Positions 8,693 through 16,990 of a DNA stretch of 53,500 bases are shown piece by piece. Source of the stretch: an uncultured Eubacteriales bacterium (GTDB taxonomy: Bacteria; Bacillota; Clostridia; Lachnospirales; Lachnospiraceae); assembly GCA_900549105.1 (NCBI GenBank), contig URND01000007.1, positions 1 through 53,500 of the forward strand, in the 5' to 3' direction. The notes beneath the pieces were generated by a model that did no database searches, was not told the DNA's origin, and saw only the letters and a program-made list of their open reading frames with translations. Numbering within the stretch: position 1 is the stretch's first letter; each line of letters starts with the position of its first letter. The position numbers and the translations under genes were made by a program.

Positions 8693-9757
8693 CTATCTCT
8701 CATAACGCTCAAATGCCAGACGAATCATCTCATCTGCCAGCGCGCCATTATCAAGTCCCTTTTCATTCCAGAGCATCGGATACATGCTGATGGACGTAAA
8801 GCCCGGCATTGTATTGATTTCATTGAAAACAATTTCATTGGTGCCTTTTTCCATAAAGAAATCCACACGGGCACAGCCGAAACCGTCCAGCGCCTTAAAA
8901 ATCTTCACCGCATCGGCCCGGACTTCTTCCATCTTTCCTTCCGGGAATACGGGATGCAGATCTGTCCTGGATTCCTGGTTGTTATATTTGGCATCAAATG
9001 TATAGAAATCTTCGGCGGAGAGCACCTCGCCCACATCCGAAGCCTTCGGTTCATAACCGCCGAGAACGGCACATTCAATCTCCCGGCCCACGATGGCCTC
9101 CTCCACGAGAATGTGAATGTCATGCCGGAGGGCTTCATTTAAAGCGGCAATCAGTTCTTCTCTGCCCGACGCCTTATTCACCCCAACAGAAGACCCGGCC
9201 TTCGATGGTTTAACAAATACCGGATAAGACAGGGCCTCCTCCACCTTCGCCACACAGCCGTCGATATTCCGCATATCAATATGACTGATCGGCACATATT
9301 TTGCCTGACGGATATTTAAATCATCCACGACAATCTTCGTGTACCATTTATCCATGGAAACGCTGGAAGCCAGAACGCCGCAGCCCACATAAGGAATTTG
9401 GGTCATCTCAAATAAGCCCTGTATCGTTCCATCCTCGCCATACATTCCATGAAGCACAGGGAAAAGCACATCCACCCGCTGTTTGCGGCTCTGGCCATTC
9501 TCAAAAAGAATCAGTCCATGGTCCTGCGCATCCGGCGAGATAATTGCCTGTATTTTGCTTTCCCGCCACGCGCCGCTTTCCACATCCTCTATCGAATCCG
9601 CCAGCAGCCAGCGGCCATCTTTTGTAATTCCAATCAAAATAACATCGTATTTTTCCCTGTCCAGAGCTTTCATAATGGTTGCCCCCGACACACAGGAAAC
9701 ATCATGCTCAGAGGACTGACCGCCAAACATTACTGCCACAGTTAATTTATTATTCAT
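8693..9757 (-). CDS. ddl: D-alanine--D-alanine ligase
   Basis: ATP-grasp enzyme that makes the D-Ala-D-Ala dipeptide for peptidoglycan. It shows FGGQSSEHDVS (Glu of the first D-Ala site at about 16), the PVFVKPSKAGSSVGV nucleotide-binding loop, EEAIVGREIECAVLG, and the C-terminal DFFMEKGTNEIVFNEINTMPG metal- and substrate-binding segment. The ATG at 9757 has GAGGTG 7 bases upstream; the GTG 9 bases earlier is part of that site and is not taken as the start. Length 354 residues, normal. First gene of the ddl-murI-DUF1934 group. Confidence 0.97.
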   Translation of the reverse strand: MNNKLTVAVMFGGQSSEHDVSCVSGATIMKALDREKYDVILIGITKDGRWLLADSIEDVESGAWRESKIQAIISPDAQDHGLILFENGQSRKQRVDVLFPVLHGMYGEDGTIQGLFEMTQIPYVGCGVLASSVSMDKWYTKIVVDDLNIRQAKYVPISHIDMRNIDGCVAKVEEALSYPVFVKPSKAGSSVGVNKASGREELIAALNEALRHDIHILVEEAIVGREIECAVLGGYEPKASDVGEVLSAEDFYTFDAKYNNQESRTDLHPVFPEGKMEEVRADAVKIFKALDGFGCARVDFFMEKGTNEIVFNEINTMPGFTSISMYPMLWNEKGLDNGALADEMIRLAFERYER

Positions 9758-9878
9758 GTTTTGCACCTCGGTTATCTATCCATACTTACTGTATTGTAGT
9801 TTTTTATCTATTGTACCTGATTCACTCTAATTATTCAACTGCTTTCTTCCCCCGAAATCCCCGGAAAAAGCAATGAAT

Positions 9879-11558
9879 TCAGCGCATAATTCTAGGTTTT
9901 TTGTCGTAAACATACACTTTCGGAAGAATATCTCCGACATCCTCCCTTTCCATTTTTAAGATTACATCGTTTAATATGACCGAAGGTATTCCCAGATGCT
10001 TTCCGTTATTCTCAAACATTTCCTCCATATAAATTCCTATGGAACCGGCCACTTCTTCATCCAGGGCCAGCATTTCCTCCCCTGTCGTCAGGCTCTGACA
10101 TACAAGCATTGTCCGGGTAAACTCGGTATTCTCCCGTATTTCTTCCAGCAGTCCCTGCAGCTTTTCCCCGTCGTCAACTATCTCGTTTCCCAAAACAATA
10201 ACTTTTACCTGCCCATAATCCAGGGATTTGCCCGACATACTGTCATATTTATCCTCACTTTTTTGGAGACTGTCCGCCTCCAGGGTTATCGGCGGATACT
10301 TTGCGCTGCTGCCATTGCCCGTCAGCGCCTCCAAATCGGGAAAGGTGTAGGTAAACCGGTAGGTTCCCTCCTCCCCCAAATCCACGCCGAGGGCCATGAC
10401 AAAGGCCCTGTTTTCAAGCTCCACATAATTTTCACACCCGGTCAGGCTGCCGAGCAGGCAAAGCGCCAGCAGCAATGCGCCCGTTTTCCGAAGTCCTTTT
10501 TTTCTGCGCTTACAGGTCAGGCCCATCAGCCAAGGCGCAAACCACAGAAGAACGGCCCCGGAAATAAGCATCCATATAAAATAAATATTTAAAAACCGCC
10601 GTTCCGTCCCCAGCCGCCAGGACAGGGCAGCCCCGGCCAGGGCAAAGGCCCATACTTTCCATCGATTGACTTTTGCCTCCCGAATCCCCCACAGTTCCAC
10701 CGTATGGCTCAGGGCGCCGGACAGGCTGATAAACATGGCAAAAATCCAGAAGGACAGCATCAGGCCATCCTGCCTTGATAAAAAGCCGCCGGGAATTCGG
10801 ACAATCTGCATCAATATGACTGTCGGCCAGCGTTCTCCGGCCATCCCTTCAACCGTCATTACCGTCACACACAGTGCATAAATAAGGGCAGCCAGACCGC
10901 CGCCGATGCCAAGAGCCCAGGCAAAAACCCGAAACGGCTTTTCATTCGGATTCTCCGGGGCAATATAAAGCATCCACTCCACCGGCGCCATCAGCACCCA
11001 GGTCACCAATATTCCCTCGATAATCCCCGAAACCGAAGTCTCTGAAAAGGCCAGCAGCCGAAAAATATTACCCTCCGGTATGGAAAAAAGTCCGATCAAT
11101 ATAATCGGAATTAAGATTAGATAAAATAAAATTTCCGACAGCCGGGCGCGGACCTCAATCCCCTTGGTACTTCCATAGATGAGGACGAGCATCATCCCGG
11201 CAATAACGAGCCACTTCGGCATTGTATATAAAAAAGTTTCATTTAAAACCGATGAAAACAAACCCATAAGAAAAACGAAGGCCGCAAAGCACCGAAGGCC
11301 ATAGAGCCAGCGGAGAACCTTTCCCGTCCAACCGCCGAGATTTTGGATATAGCGGCTTTCGCATTTGCCGAGAACCCAGGACAGCAGGGCCCCGTCCGCC
11401 AGTGTCAGCAAAAGGCCGAGAATCAGCGCAATAAAGCCGCCCTCCCCCGCCAGCCTCGGAAGGGCCATCGGCAAAAAGAGACAGGCCCCGGTAAACACAT
11501 CCAGAATTAACAGCCTTGTCGCCTGATGATTTGAAATTTTTCCGTTATTTGAAAACAT
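9879..11558 (-). CDS. Spore germination permease GerAB fused to an N-terminal half of lipoprotein GerAC
   Basis: A 559-residue inner-membrane protein of the germinant receptor. Residues 1-350 are a GerAB-type permease of the amino-acid permease superfamily with about ten membrane helices. The frame then continues through a basic stretch (CKRRKKGLRKTG) into a lipoprotein-type signal ending LLGSLTGC, Cys375. The remaining 184 residues match the N-terminal half of Ger(x)C proteins (ENYVELENRAFVMALGVD). GerAC is normally a separate, roughly 370-400 residue lipoprotein, so here it is both fused and short. The ATG at 11558 sits 14 bases inside the end of gerAA behind GGAGGGGG, indicating translational coupling. 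In spores such receptors sense nutrients. Confidence 0.85.
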   Translation of the reverse strand: MFSNNGKISNHQATRLLILDVFTGACLFLPMALPRLAGEGGFIALILGLLLTLADGALLSWVLGKCESRYIQNLGGWTGKVLRWLYGLRCFAAFVFLMGLFSSVLNETFLYTMPKWLVIAGMMLVLIYGSTKGIEVRARLSEILFYLILIPIILIGLFSIPEGNIFRLLAFSETSVSGIIEGILVTWVLMAPVEWMLYIAPENPNEKPFRVFAWALGIGGGLAALIYALCVTVMTVEGMAGERWPTVILMQIVRIPGGFLSRQDGLMLSFWIFAMFISLSGALSHTVELWGIREAKVNRWKVWAFALAGAALSWRLGTERRFLNIYFIWMLISGAVLLWFAPWLMGLTCKRRKKGLRKTGALLLALCLLGSLTGCENYVELENRAFVMALGVDLGEEGTYRFTYTFPDLEALTGNGSSAKYPPITLEADSLQKSEDKYDSMSGKSLDYGQVKVIVLGNEIVDDGEKLQGLLEEIRENTEFTRTMLVCQSLTTGEEMLALDEEVAGSIGIYMEEMFENNGKHLGIPSVILNDVILKMEREDVGDILPKVYVYDKKPRIMR

Positions 11559-13032
11559 CCTTTTCCCCCTCCGATTTATAGCGTACCCGTTGATTTTTCC
11601 GGGCAAAAACGGGCCGCTTTTTCAATTTGAATAAAGGCATCCGGATAAGTCCATCCTGAAAATCCCGGTTTTCATCCGCCTTCACCGCCACATAGGGCAT
11701 TAGATAAGGAATCTGAAAACTCTCCAGAGATGCCAGATGGATAAGCACGGTCAACATTCCGAGGACCACCCCGTAAACGCCCAAAAAAGCCCCGAGAAAA
11801 ATAAGATAGAATTTTACGAGCCGGAAGGCCGAGGCAAAACCCTCATTTGGAATCGTAAAGGAGGCCAGAGCTGTCAGAGCCACGATGATAACGACAATGG
11901 GACTGACAATATTGGCGTCCACTGCCGCCTGCCCGATAATCAGACCGCCCACAATTCCGAGGGCGCTTCCCATCGGCCCGGGCAGCCGTATCCCGGCCTC
12001 CCTCAAAAGCTCAAAGGCCAGCTCCATCAGCAGCACTTCCACCGGCACGGGAAAGGGGACGCCCTCCCTGGCCGCAGCAAAAGACAGCTCCAGACTGGTC
12101 GGCAGCATTTCCGGGTGAAAGCAGGCTACGCCGATGTAAAAGGCCGGCAGCGTCATGGCAATCAGCGCCGCCGCATATCTCAGAATCCGCACAAAGCAGA
12201 CAATCCCCCACCGGTTATAATAATCGTCCGCCGCCTGAAAAAAACAATTCAGGGTTGTCGGCAATAATAAAACCATGGGGGAATTATCCACGATCAGGGC
12301 AATACGCCCCTCCATCACCGAAGAGGCCGCCTTGTCCGGCCGCTCCGTGGATTGAAATTGAGGAAATGGAGAATACCATTTTTTCTCCGTCAACTGTTCC
12401 AGACTGCCGCTGTCAAAAATGCCGTCAATCTTAAATTTTTTGAGCCGCTCCTGAATATCCGCCACCAGCTCCGGCCGGGCGATTCCCTCCATATACATCA
12501 CCGTAATATCTGTCTGGGAGCGCACGCCCACCTTTGTCTGCAGGGTTTTTAACCGGGTATCCCGGATTCTCCGCCGAATCAGCACCGTATTAGCCCGCAT
12601 GGACTCGGTGAAGCTGTCCTTCGGCCCCCGCACCGCCACCTCGGATTCGGCGCTCTGCACACCCCGGGTCGGAAATTTTTTGCTGGATATGATTAATGCC
12701 TTCGGGCAGTCCTCCAGAAAAATAGCCGTATCCCCGGAAAGCACCGCCAGAATGGCGTCCTCCAGCGTTTCCGCCGCCTTTGTGTCCGCCGTAGTCATCG
12801 CCTGCTTCTGCAAAAATTCAAAAACCTCCGTCTTAGGCATATACTCCAGACTGTACATGATATTTTTCAAAAACTCGCCTTCCACGAGCTCTCTGTCTAT
12901 CATGGAATCCACATAGACAACATAAATCGGCAGACCTGTGGCAATCATCTGGCGCTGAATCACATCCTGACAATTTTTAAACCGTTTTTTCAATTCCTGT
13001 ATATTATCCTCCAGCCGGTCGGATATATTCAT
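11545..13032 (-). CDS. Spore germination receptor subunit GerAA
   Basis: A 495-residue spore inner-membrane protein of the GerA family, the A subunit of a nutrient germinant receptor. The N-terminal half is soluble (residues 1-250; DCPKALIISSKKFPTRGVQ and the RGPKDSFTESMRANTVLIRRRI motif are family hallmarks). The C-terminal half has about five membrane helices followed by a basic tail. The start at 13032 follows GGAGGAGG by 8 bases; the longer reading with a cysteine-rich extension has no site. A partner gerAB-gerAC fusion overlaps its 3' end. The locus lacks a separate gerAC. Confidence 0.93.
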   Translation of the reverse strand: MNISDRLEDNIQELKKRFKNCQDVIQRQMIATGLPIYVVYVDSMIDRELVEGEFLKNIMYSLEYMPKTEVFEFLQKQAMTTADTKAAETLEDAILAVLSGDTAIFLEDCPKALIISSKKFPTRGVQSAESEVAVRGPKDSFTESMRANTVLIRRRIRDTRLKTLQTKVGVRSQTDITVMYMEGIARPELVADIQERLKKFKIDGIFDSGSLEQLTEKKWYSPFPQFQSTERPDKAASSVMEGRIALIVDNSPMVLLLPTTLNCFFQAADDYYNRWGIVCFVRILRYAAALIAMTLPAFYIGVACFHPEMLPTSLELSFAAAREGVPFPVPVEVLLMELAFELLREAGIRLPGPMGSALGIVGGLIIGQAAVDANIVSPIVVIIVALTALASFTIPNEGFASAFRLVKFYLIFLGAFLGVYGVVLGMLTVLIHLASLESFQIPYLMPYVAVKADENRDFQDGLIRMPLFKLKKRPVFARKNQRVRYKSEGEKDVFK

Positions 13033-13118
13033 ATTGGATTTACCTCCTCCGCAAAAATAATTTTTCCGATACATCAAAAATGCATCAAAAAGCCTTGCAC
13101 CATTGCATCAAAAAAAGA

Positions 13119-13147
13119 AGTCTTTGCACTAGTCTGTGCAAATGACT
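13119..13147. terminator. Bidirectional terminator between the GntR gene and gerAA
   Basis: Imperfect inverted repeat agtctttgcac / gtgcaaatgact. On the minus strand a run of seven T residues follows, 20 bases past the GntR stop; a plus-strand T run is also present. Nearby, gcatcaaaaa-type motifs recur at 13081 and 13104; their meaning is unclear. Confidence 0.65.
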
Positions 13148-13167
13148 CCTTTTTTATCACTCATTAT

Positions 13168-13857
13168 TTATTTTTTTGCCGTTTCATCCTCATCGGCCTG
13201 AATCTTTTTCATCACCGTCAATTCCTGATTATAGACATGGCGGACAATGATATTTGTTGCCGTTTCCTTATCCCGTTTGGAAATCGCCTCGATAATCGCT
13301 TCATGCTCTTCAATCAATGTCTGATGGGCCAAATCATATTTCAGATATTCCAGCCGGTACCGGTACATCTGTTCTCTCAGATTGTTCAGCATCTGAATCA
13401 GCCGGAGATTTCCCGTAGCCTTATAAATGACATCATGGAACTCCACATCCCTCTGGGCCTGAAGTGTAATGTCATCCCCATCCAAAGCCTCTTTAAAAGC
13501 TTCCTGGGCCTGACGAAGTTCCTCAATGGTCTCCTCCTTAATACGGTCGCAGGCCAGCTCCGTGGACAGGCGCTCCAGCGAAGAACGCACCTCCAGAACA
13601 TCTCTCAAGTCCTTCTCCGTAATCTTGGCAACGATGGCTCCCCGCCGCGGAATCATCACCACAAGGCCCTCCAGCTCCAGCTTACGGATGGCTTCACGAA
13701 TCGGCGTCCGGCTGACGCCGAGCTGTTCTGCCAGCTGCATCTCCATCAAACGCTCGCCCGGGTCCAGCTCCCCCTTCAAAATAGCCTGCCGGAGCGTATA
13801 AAATACGACATCCCTAAGAGGCAGATACTCATTAATATTCATCTGAAAATTGTGCAT
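13168..13857 (-). CDS. GntR-family regulator (FadR/FCD subfamily)
   Basis: DNA-binding repressor or activator of 229 residues. Residues 10-75 form the winged helix (AEQLGVSRTPIREAIRKLELEGLV), and the FCD ligand domain follows with its metal-type ligands in D-x-x-FH (VEFHDVIYKATGN) and two later histidines (EEHEAII, VRHVYNQEL). It begins 24 bases past ispE with no terminator between, so the two are cotranscribed. No obvious operator was found. The effector cannot be predicted; FCD proteins usually bind small carboxylic acids or amino acids. Confidence 0.88.
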   Translation of the reverse strand: MHNFQMNINEYLPLRDVVFYTLRQAILKGELDPGERLMEMQLAEQLGVSRTPIREAIRKLELEGLVVMIPRRGAIVAKITEKDLRDVLEVRSSLERLSTELACDRIKEETIEELRQAQEAFKEALDGDDITLQAQRDVEFHDVIYKATGNLRLIQMLNNLREQMYRYRLEYLKYDLAHQTLIEEHEAIIEAISKRDKETATNIIVRHVYNQELTVMKKIQADEDETAKK

Positions 13858-13881
13858 TTCTTCTCACTTCCTCCTGGTTTT

Positions 13882-14760
13882 TTACCGATAAATTCGGGTA
13901 TTAAAAGGCTTCACAAGATAAACCTGCTTTGCCAGTGTTCCATTTCTCAAAATATCCCTCGCCCGCAGTCCCTTCTCTGCATCATCAAAGATTCCGAACA
14001 CTGTCGGGCCGCTGCCGCTCATCATAGCGTTGAGCGCTCCTTCCGAGCGCATCACATCTTTAATCGCCGCTATCTCAGGATGCTCAGGAATTGTCACCGT
14101 TTCAAGGACATTTTCCATAGTGTCCGCGACACCCTTAAGATCGCCCGCCTTCAGGGCCGCTATCATACCGTCGATATCCGGCCGCCGTTCCACCAAATCC
14201 AGCCTCAAATGCTCATAAACATATTTGGTCGACACACTGATCGGCGGTTTTGCCACAAGAATATGACAGTCCGGCATAGCAGCCACCGGCGTCAATATCT
14301 CTCCAATGCCTTCGGAGAGCACTGTCCCCCGCATAATACAGTAGGGCACATCCGCTCCGAGGCGAACGCCCCGCTCCATAAGCTGACGTTTCGTCAGCCC
14401 AAGCTGATATATCTGATTAACGCCATAGAGGACCGCCGCCCCATCCGTGCTTCCACCGGCCATCCCGGCCGCCACAGGAATATGCTTTTCGATTTTTATG
14501 CTCAAGCCGCCCGGAATGTGAAACTCTTCCATAAGCATCCGGGCCGCCCTGTAGGCAATATTATTCTCATTCACAGGGAGAAAGGGCAGGTTCGTTTCAA
14601 GCTCGATACCCTCCTGATGTCTCTCTTCTATTGTTATCTTATCATAGAGCTGGACTGTCTGCATGATCATCCGAACTTCATGATAGCCATCCTCACGCCG
14701 CCGAAGCACATCCAGCCCCAGGTTTACTTTCCCATAGGCTTTCATCTGAATTGTATTCAT
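13882..14760 (-). CDS. ispE: 4-diphosphocytidyl-2-C-methyl-D-erythritol kinase
   Basis: GHMP-family kinase of the methylerythritol phosphate route to isoprenoids, phosphorylating CDP-ME with ATP. The N-terminal AYGKVNLGLDV, the P-loop PVAAGMAGGSTDGAAVL near 100 and the C-terminal MSGSGPTVFGIF motif are all present. The start at 14760 (293 residues) follows GGGGAAG; an ATG 18 bases upstream lacks a spaced site. Transcribed with the GntR gene downstream. Confidence 0.95.
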   Translation of the reverse strand: MNTIQMKAYGKVNLGLDVLRRREDGYHEVRMIMQTVQLYDKITIEERHQEGIELETNLPFLPVNENNIAYRAARMLMEEFHIPGGLSIKIEKHIPVAAGMAGGSTDGAAVLYGVNQIYQLGLTKRQLMERGVRLGADVPYCIMRGTVLSEGIGEILTPVAAMPDCHILVAKPPISVSTKYVYEHLRLDLVERRPDIDGMIAALKAGDLKGVADTMENVLETVTIPEHPEIAAIKDVMRSEGALNAMMSGSGPTVFGIFDDAEKGLRARDILRNGTLAKQVYLVKPFNTRIYR

Positions 14761-14843
14761 CGCTTTTCTTCCCCCCATTGTTTTTTGTATACAATGTTCA
14801 CTATATATACAATTATAAAGAATCCGGGGATATTTTCAAGTCC

Positions 14844-16412
14844 CTATTTCAATATTTCCATATTTTTCATAATGAGAATCGGCTGGCCGACCGGCAGTTC
14901 ATCCCCGCTCAAACCGTTCACTTCCCGAATATCCTCCGGCGAAGCATAATATTTTTTAGCCAGCGTCCAAATGGAATCTCCTGCTTCCACCACATGCCCC
15001 GTCATCCCCGGCATGGCCTCAATCTTCTCAAAATCGAGGGGTTCCTCCCGCACCTGGGTCACAACCTGAATCTTTTCAGATTTGAAAACAGAAGCGTCTA
15101 ACGAAATAATCATTTTCACTTCTATCTCATCGTTATCTGTCATCGTTGCATTCAACTGTTCCAGTCCCGGGAAAATATCATAGCTGTCTCCCTGCCCGAT
15201 ATTTTCCGCTTCCACCGTATAGGAAAAAGGAACCGCCGCCTTTGCCGAATTTACCGGCTTACGGTCGTCTGCCGCAATATAGAGAATCCCAAGATAGACA
15301 ACGCCCTCAACGAGGATGCCTTCCTCGGTGACCTCTGTCTGGTCGATTTTCACCGTTGCCCGGGTATGGCAAATCTGCAGCATCCGCACGCCCTCGCCGC
15401 CCAGATGGACCTTCTCCCGAATCGGACACCGGGATTGATTTTTCAGCACCAGATTATCCAGAGAAATCTCCTTTCTCTCCGGCATCAGAGTTGTCTTTGG
15501 CGAGTAGACATCCTGAAGCAGCTTTAAGGTTTCTTCCTGATAAATATTCATCTCAGCCGCCAGCACGGCCTCCACGCCGACAACCCTCGCCTCGCCGTCT
15601 TTATCACTGCGGATATCCAGGTTCAAATGGTCCATATGTACCCTGATATCCGGAATCATTTCCTGGGTCACATCCGAAAAATCAATGCGCCCCTCCACCG
15701 GGACATTGAGTTCCACATCGTTGACCGGATTTTCCAGCGTCTCATCCCGGTACAATAAAAATATGGACAACTGGCCCCGAATCAACACACCGCCGTCCTG
15801 AAGCTTCATTTCCAGATTCTCCAGATTTTCCTGATACCATATGATATCCATCATATTCGGCCGATTGGCCGGAATCGGCGCTTCCTCGCGAATCCGAAGC
15901 TGGTCCTTCTGGCTGACGCAGCGCTGACTTAAGGTGCATACCCGGTTCCTGGCCCATAAATCCTCCCCGTCTTCCATGGCCGTCGCCACTTCCTCCTCTC
16001 CCATCCGTATTGCCGACACATGGAGAACCAGAATAGAACGCACGCTGATTTTTCGTGAATTTATCAAACCGGTCCGCAAATCTTCCATATCCCATCGGAC
16101 GCTCATCTGATCCATCTCCTGAAGGCCATCCATGTTGACCGTTTCCTCAAAAGGAATGGAGCCCTCAATGGACTGGAGCTGGCCGCTGCCGTCATCTCCC
16201 ATATAAAGCACGCCGAAGGCAAGCTCTCCCCGGATAATACATTTATCCTTTGATGGTTTTATATCCCGGATGTGAAGCGTCCCCTTCTCCTGAATCAGAC
16301 GTTCGATATCCGGTTTCATATCCGGCACATTAAAATCATTGTCCAATGTCATCTGAACCGATGCGTTATTCTTATACACCGGCATTCGGATATATGTTTT
16401 TGATAAATTCAT
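14844..16412 (-). CDS. SipL-like spore morphogenesis protein (DUF3794 repeats plus LysM)
   Basis: A 522-residue protein with at least two DUF3794/SPOCS beta domains (about 35-125, 180-270 and 325-420) and a C-terminal LysM domain at 474-520 (VEAGDSIWTLAKKYYAS). In Clostridioides, the protein of this layout (SipL) binds the SpoIVA ATPase at the forespore surface and is needed for coat assembly; the same role is inferred here. A strong AAGGAGG site lies 7 bases from the ATG. It follows a small lipoprotein gene by 11 bases, so the two form a short operon. Other DUF3794 proteins exist in sporeformers, so orthology to SipL is likely but not proven. Confidence 0.85.
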   Translation of the reverse strand: MNLSKTYIRMPVYKNNASVQMTLDNDFNVPDMKPDIERLIQEKGTLHIRDIKPSKDKCIIRGELAFGVLYMGDDGSGQLQSIEGSIPFEETVNMDGLQEMDQMSVRWDMEDLRTGLINSRKISVRSILVLHVSAIRMGEEEVATAMEDGEDLWARNRVCTLSQRCVSQKDQLRIREEAPIPANRPNMMDIIWYQENLENLEMKLQDGGVLIRGQLSIFLLYRDETLENPVNDVELNVPVEGRIDFSDVTQEMIPDIRVHMDHLNLDIRSDKDGEARVVGVEAVLAAEMNIYQEETLKLLQDVYSPKTTLMPERKEISLDNLVLKNQSRCPIREKVHLGGEGVRMLQICHTRATVKIDQTEVTEEGILVEGVVYLGILYIAADDRKPVNSAKAAVPFSYTVEAENIGQGDSYDIFPGLEQLNATMTDNDEIEVKMIISLDASVFKSEKIQVVTQVREEPLDFEKIEAMPGMTGHVVEAGDSIWTLAKKYYASPEDIREVNGLSGDELPVGQPILIMKNMEILK

Positions 16413-16423
16413 AAAAAGCCTCC

Positions 16424-16852
16424 TTAATTTTTAAATCGGATTGTCTGGTCCACGCCTTCAATTTTTATGACAACAAAGGGATAGGAAGCCACAGCCTCCG
16501 TGGCTTCTGATTTTTCCGGCCCAATCAAATCCGTGTCGACCCATATGCCGGTCTCCCCCTGATAGACGTCATTTACCTGTATACTGTAGCCCGACGTCTC
16601 CTGCTGCCCATACCCAACAATAATATATGAATAGGTTCCGTCATGATATGCCATCTGAAAAGCTTCATTTTTTCGCTCCTCAATCATCGTCCTTATCTCT
16701 TCCGGTAATTCTTCCGCATCCGCCACCGTAAAATCCATATCCGATATTTTCTTATCCGAAGTGTCAAACATGGAACAGCCGCCAGTCGCAAGACAAAGGC
16801 TCAGCACAGCCAATACAGCCAAAAACTTTTTATACATCCTTCTCATACCCAT
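16424..16852 (-). CDS. Small lipoprotein, possibly PrcB-C-like
   Basis: A 142-residue exported lipoprotein. A basic start and hydrophobic core are followed by the lipobox LATGGC; the mature part is about 115 residues. The stretch GTYSYIIVGYGQQETSGYSIQV resembles the PrcB C-terminal fold (protease-complex subunit or inhibitor-like), but this is a weak match made by eye. ATGs at 16852, 16846 and 16837 are all possible; GGCGG fits the second best. Cotranscribed with the SipL-like gene, so a role in the sporangium is possible. Confidence 0.65.
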   Translation of the reverse strand: MGMRRMYKKFLAVLAVLSLCLATGGCSMFDTSDKKISDMDFTVADAEELPEEIRTMIEERKNEAFQMAYHDGTYSYIIVGYGQQETSGYSIQVNDVYQGETGIWVDTDLIGPEKSEATEAVASYPFVVIKIEGVDQTIRFKN

Positions 16853-16910
16853 GAACCGCCTTTTTTACAAACTTATGACACAGGGCGGACAAATATGCTT
16901 AAAACCAAAA

Positions 16911-16950
16911 ACACCCTCGGCCATGGGAATTGACCCACAGCTAAGGGTGT
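16911..16950 (-). terminator. Terminator after the phosphoglucomutase gene
   Basis: Inverted repeat acaccct / agggtgt with extra pairing inside. On the minus strand it is followed by TTTTTGGTTTT. A second inverted repeat, GAAGC-GCTGAA / TTCAGC-GGCTTC at 16956-16979, lies between it and the stop codon. Confidence 0.65.
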
Positions 16951-16990
16951 TCTAAGAAGCGCTGAAATTCAGCGGCTTCACAGGTTATTC

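Noticed and set aside
13033..13110. Sigma-G promoter of gerAA
   Set aside because: GerA operons are usually sigma-G dependent, but no convincing -35/-10 pair could be aligned by eye in the gcatcaaaaa-rich region.
13237..14949. Plus-strand open frame of 570 codons
   Set aside because: It is antisense to the GntR and ispE genes, which have clear families and ribosome sites; its composition is that of a complement frame and it has no recognisable domain.
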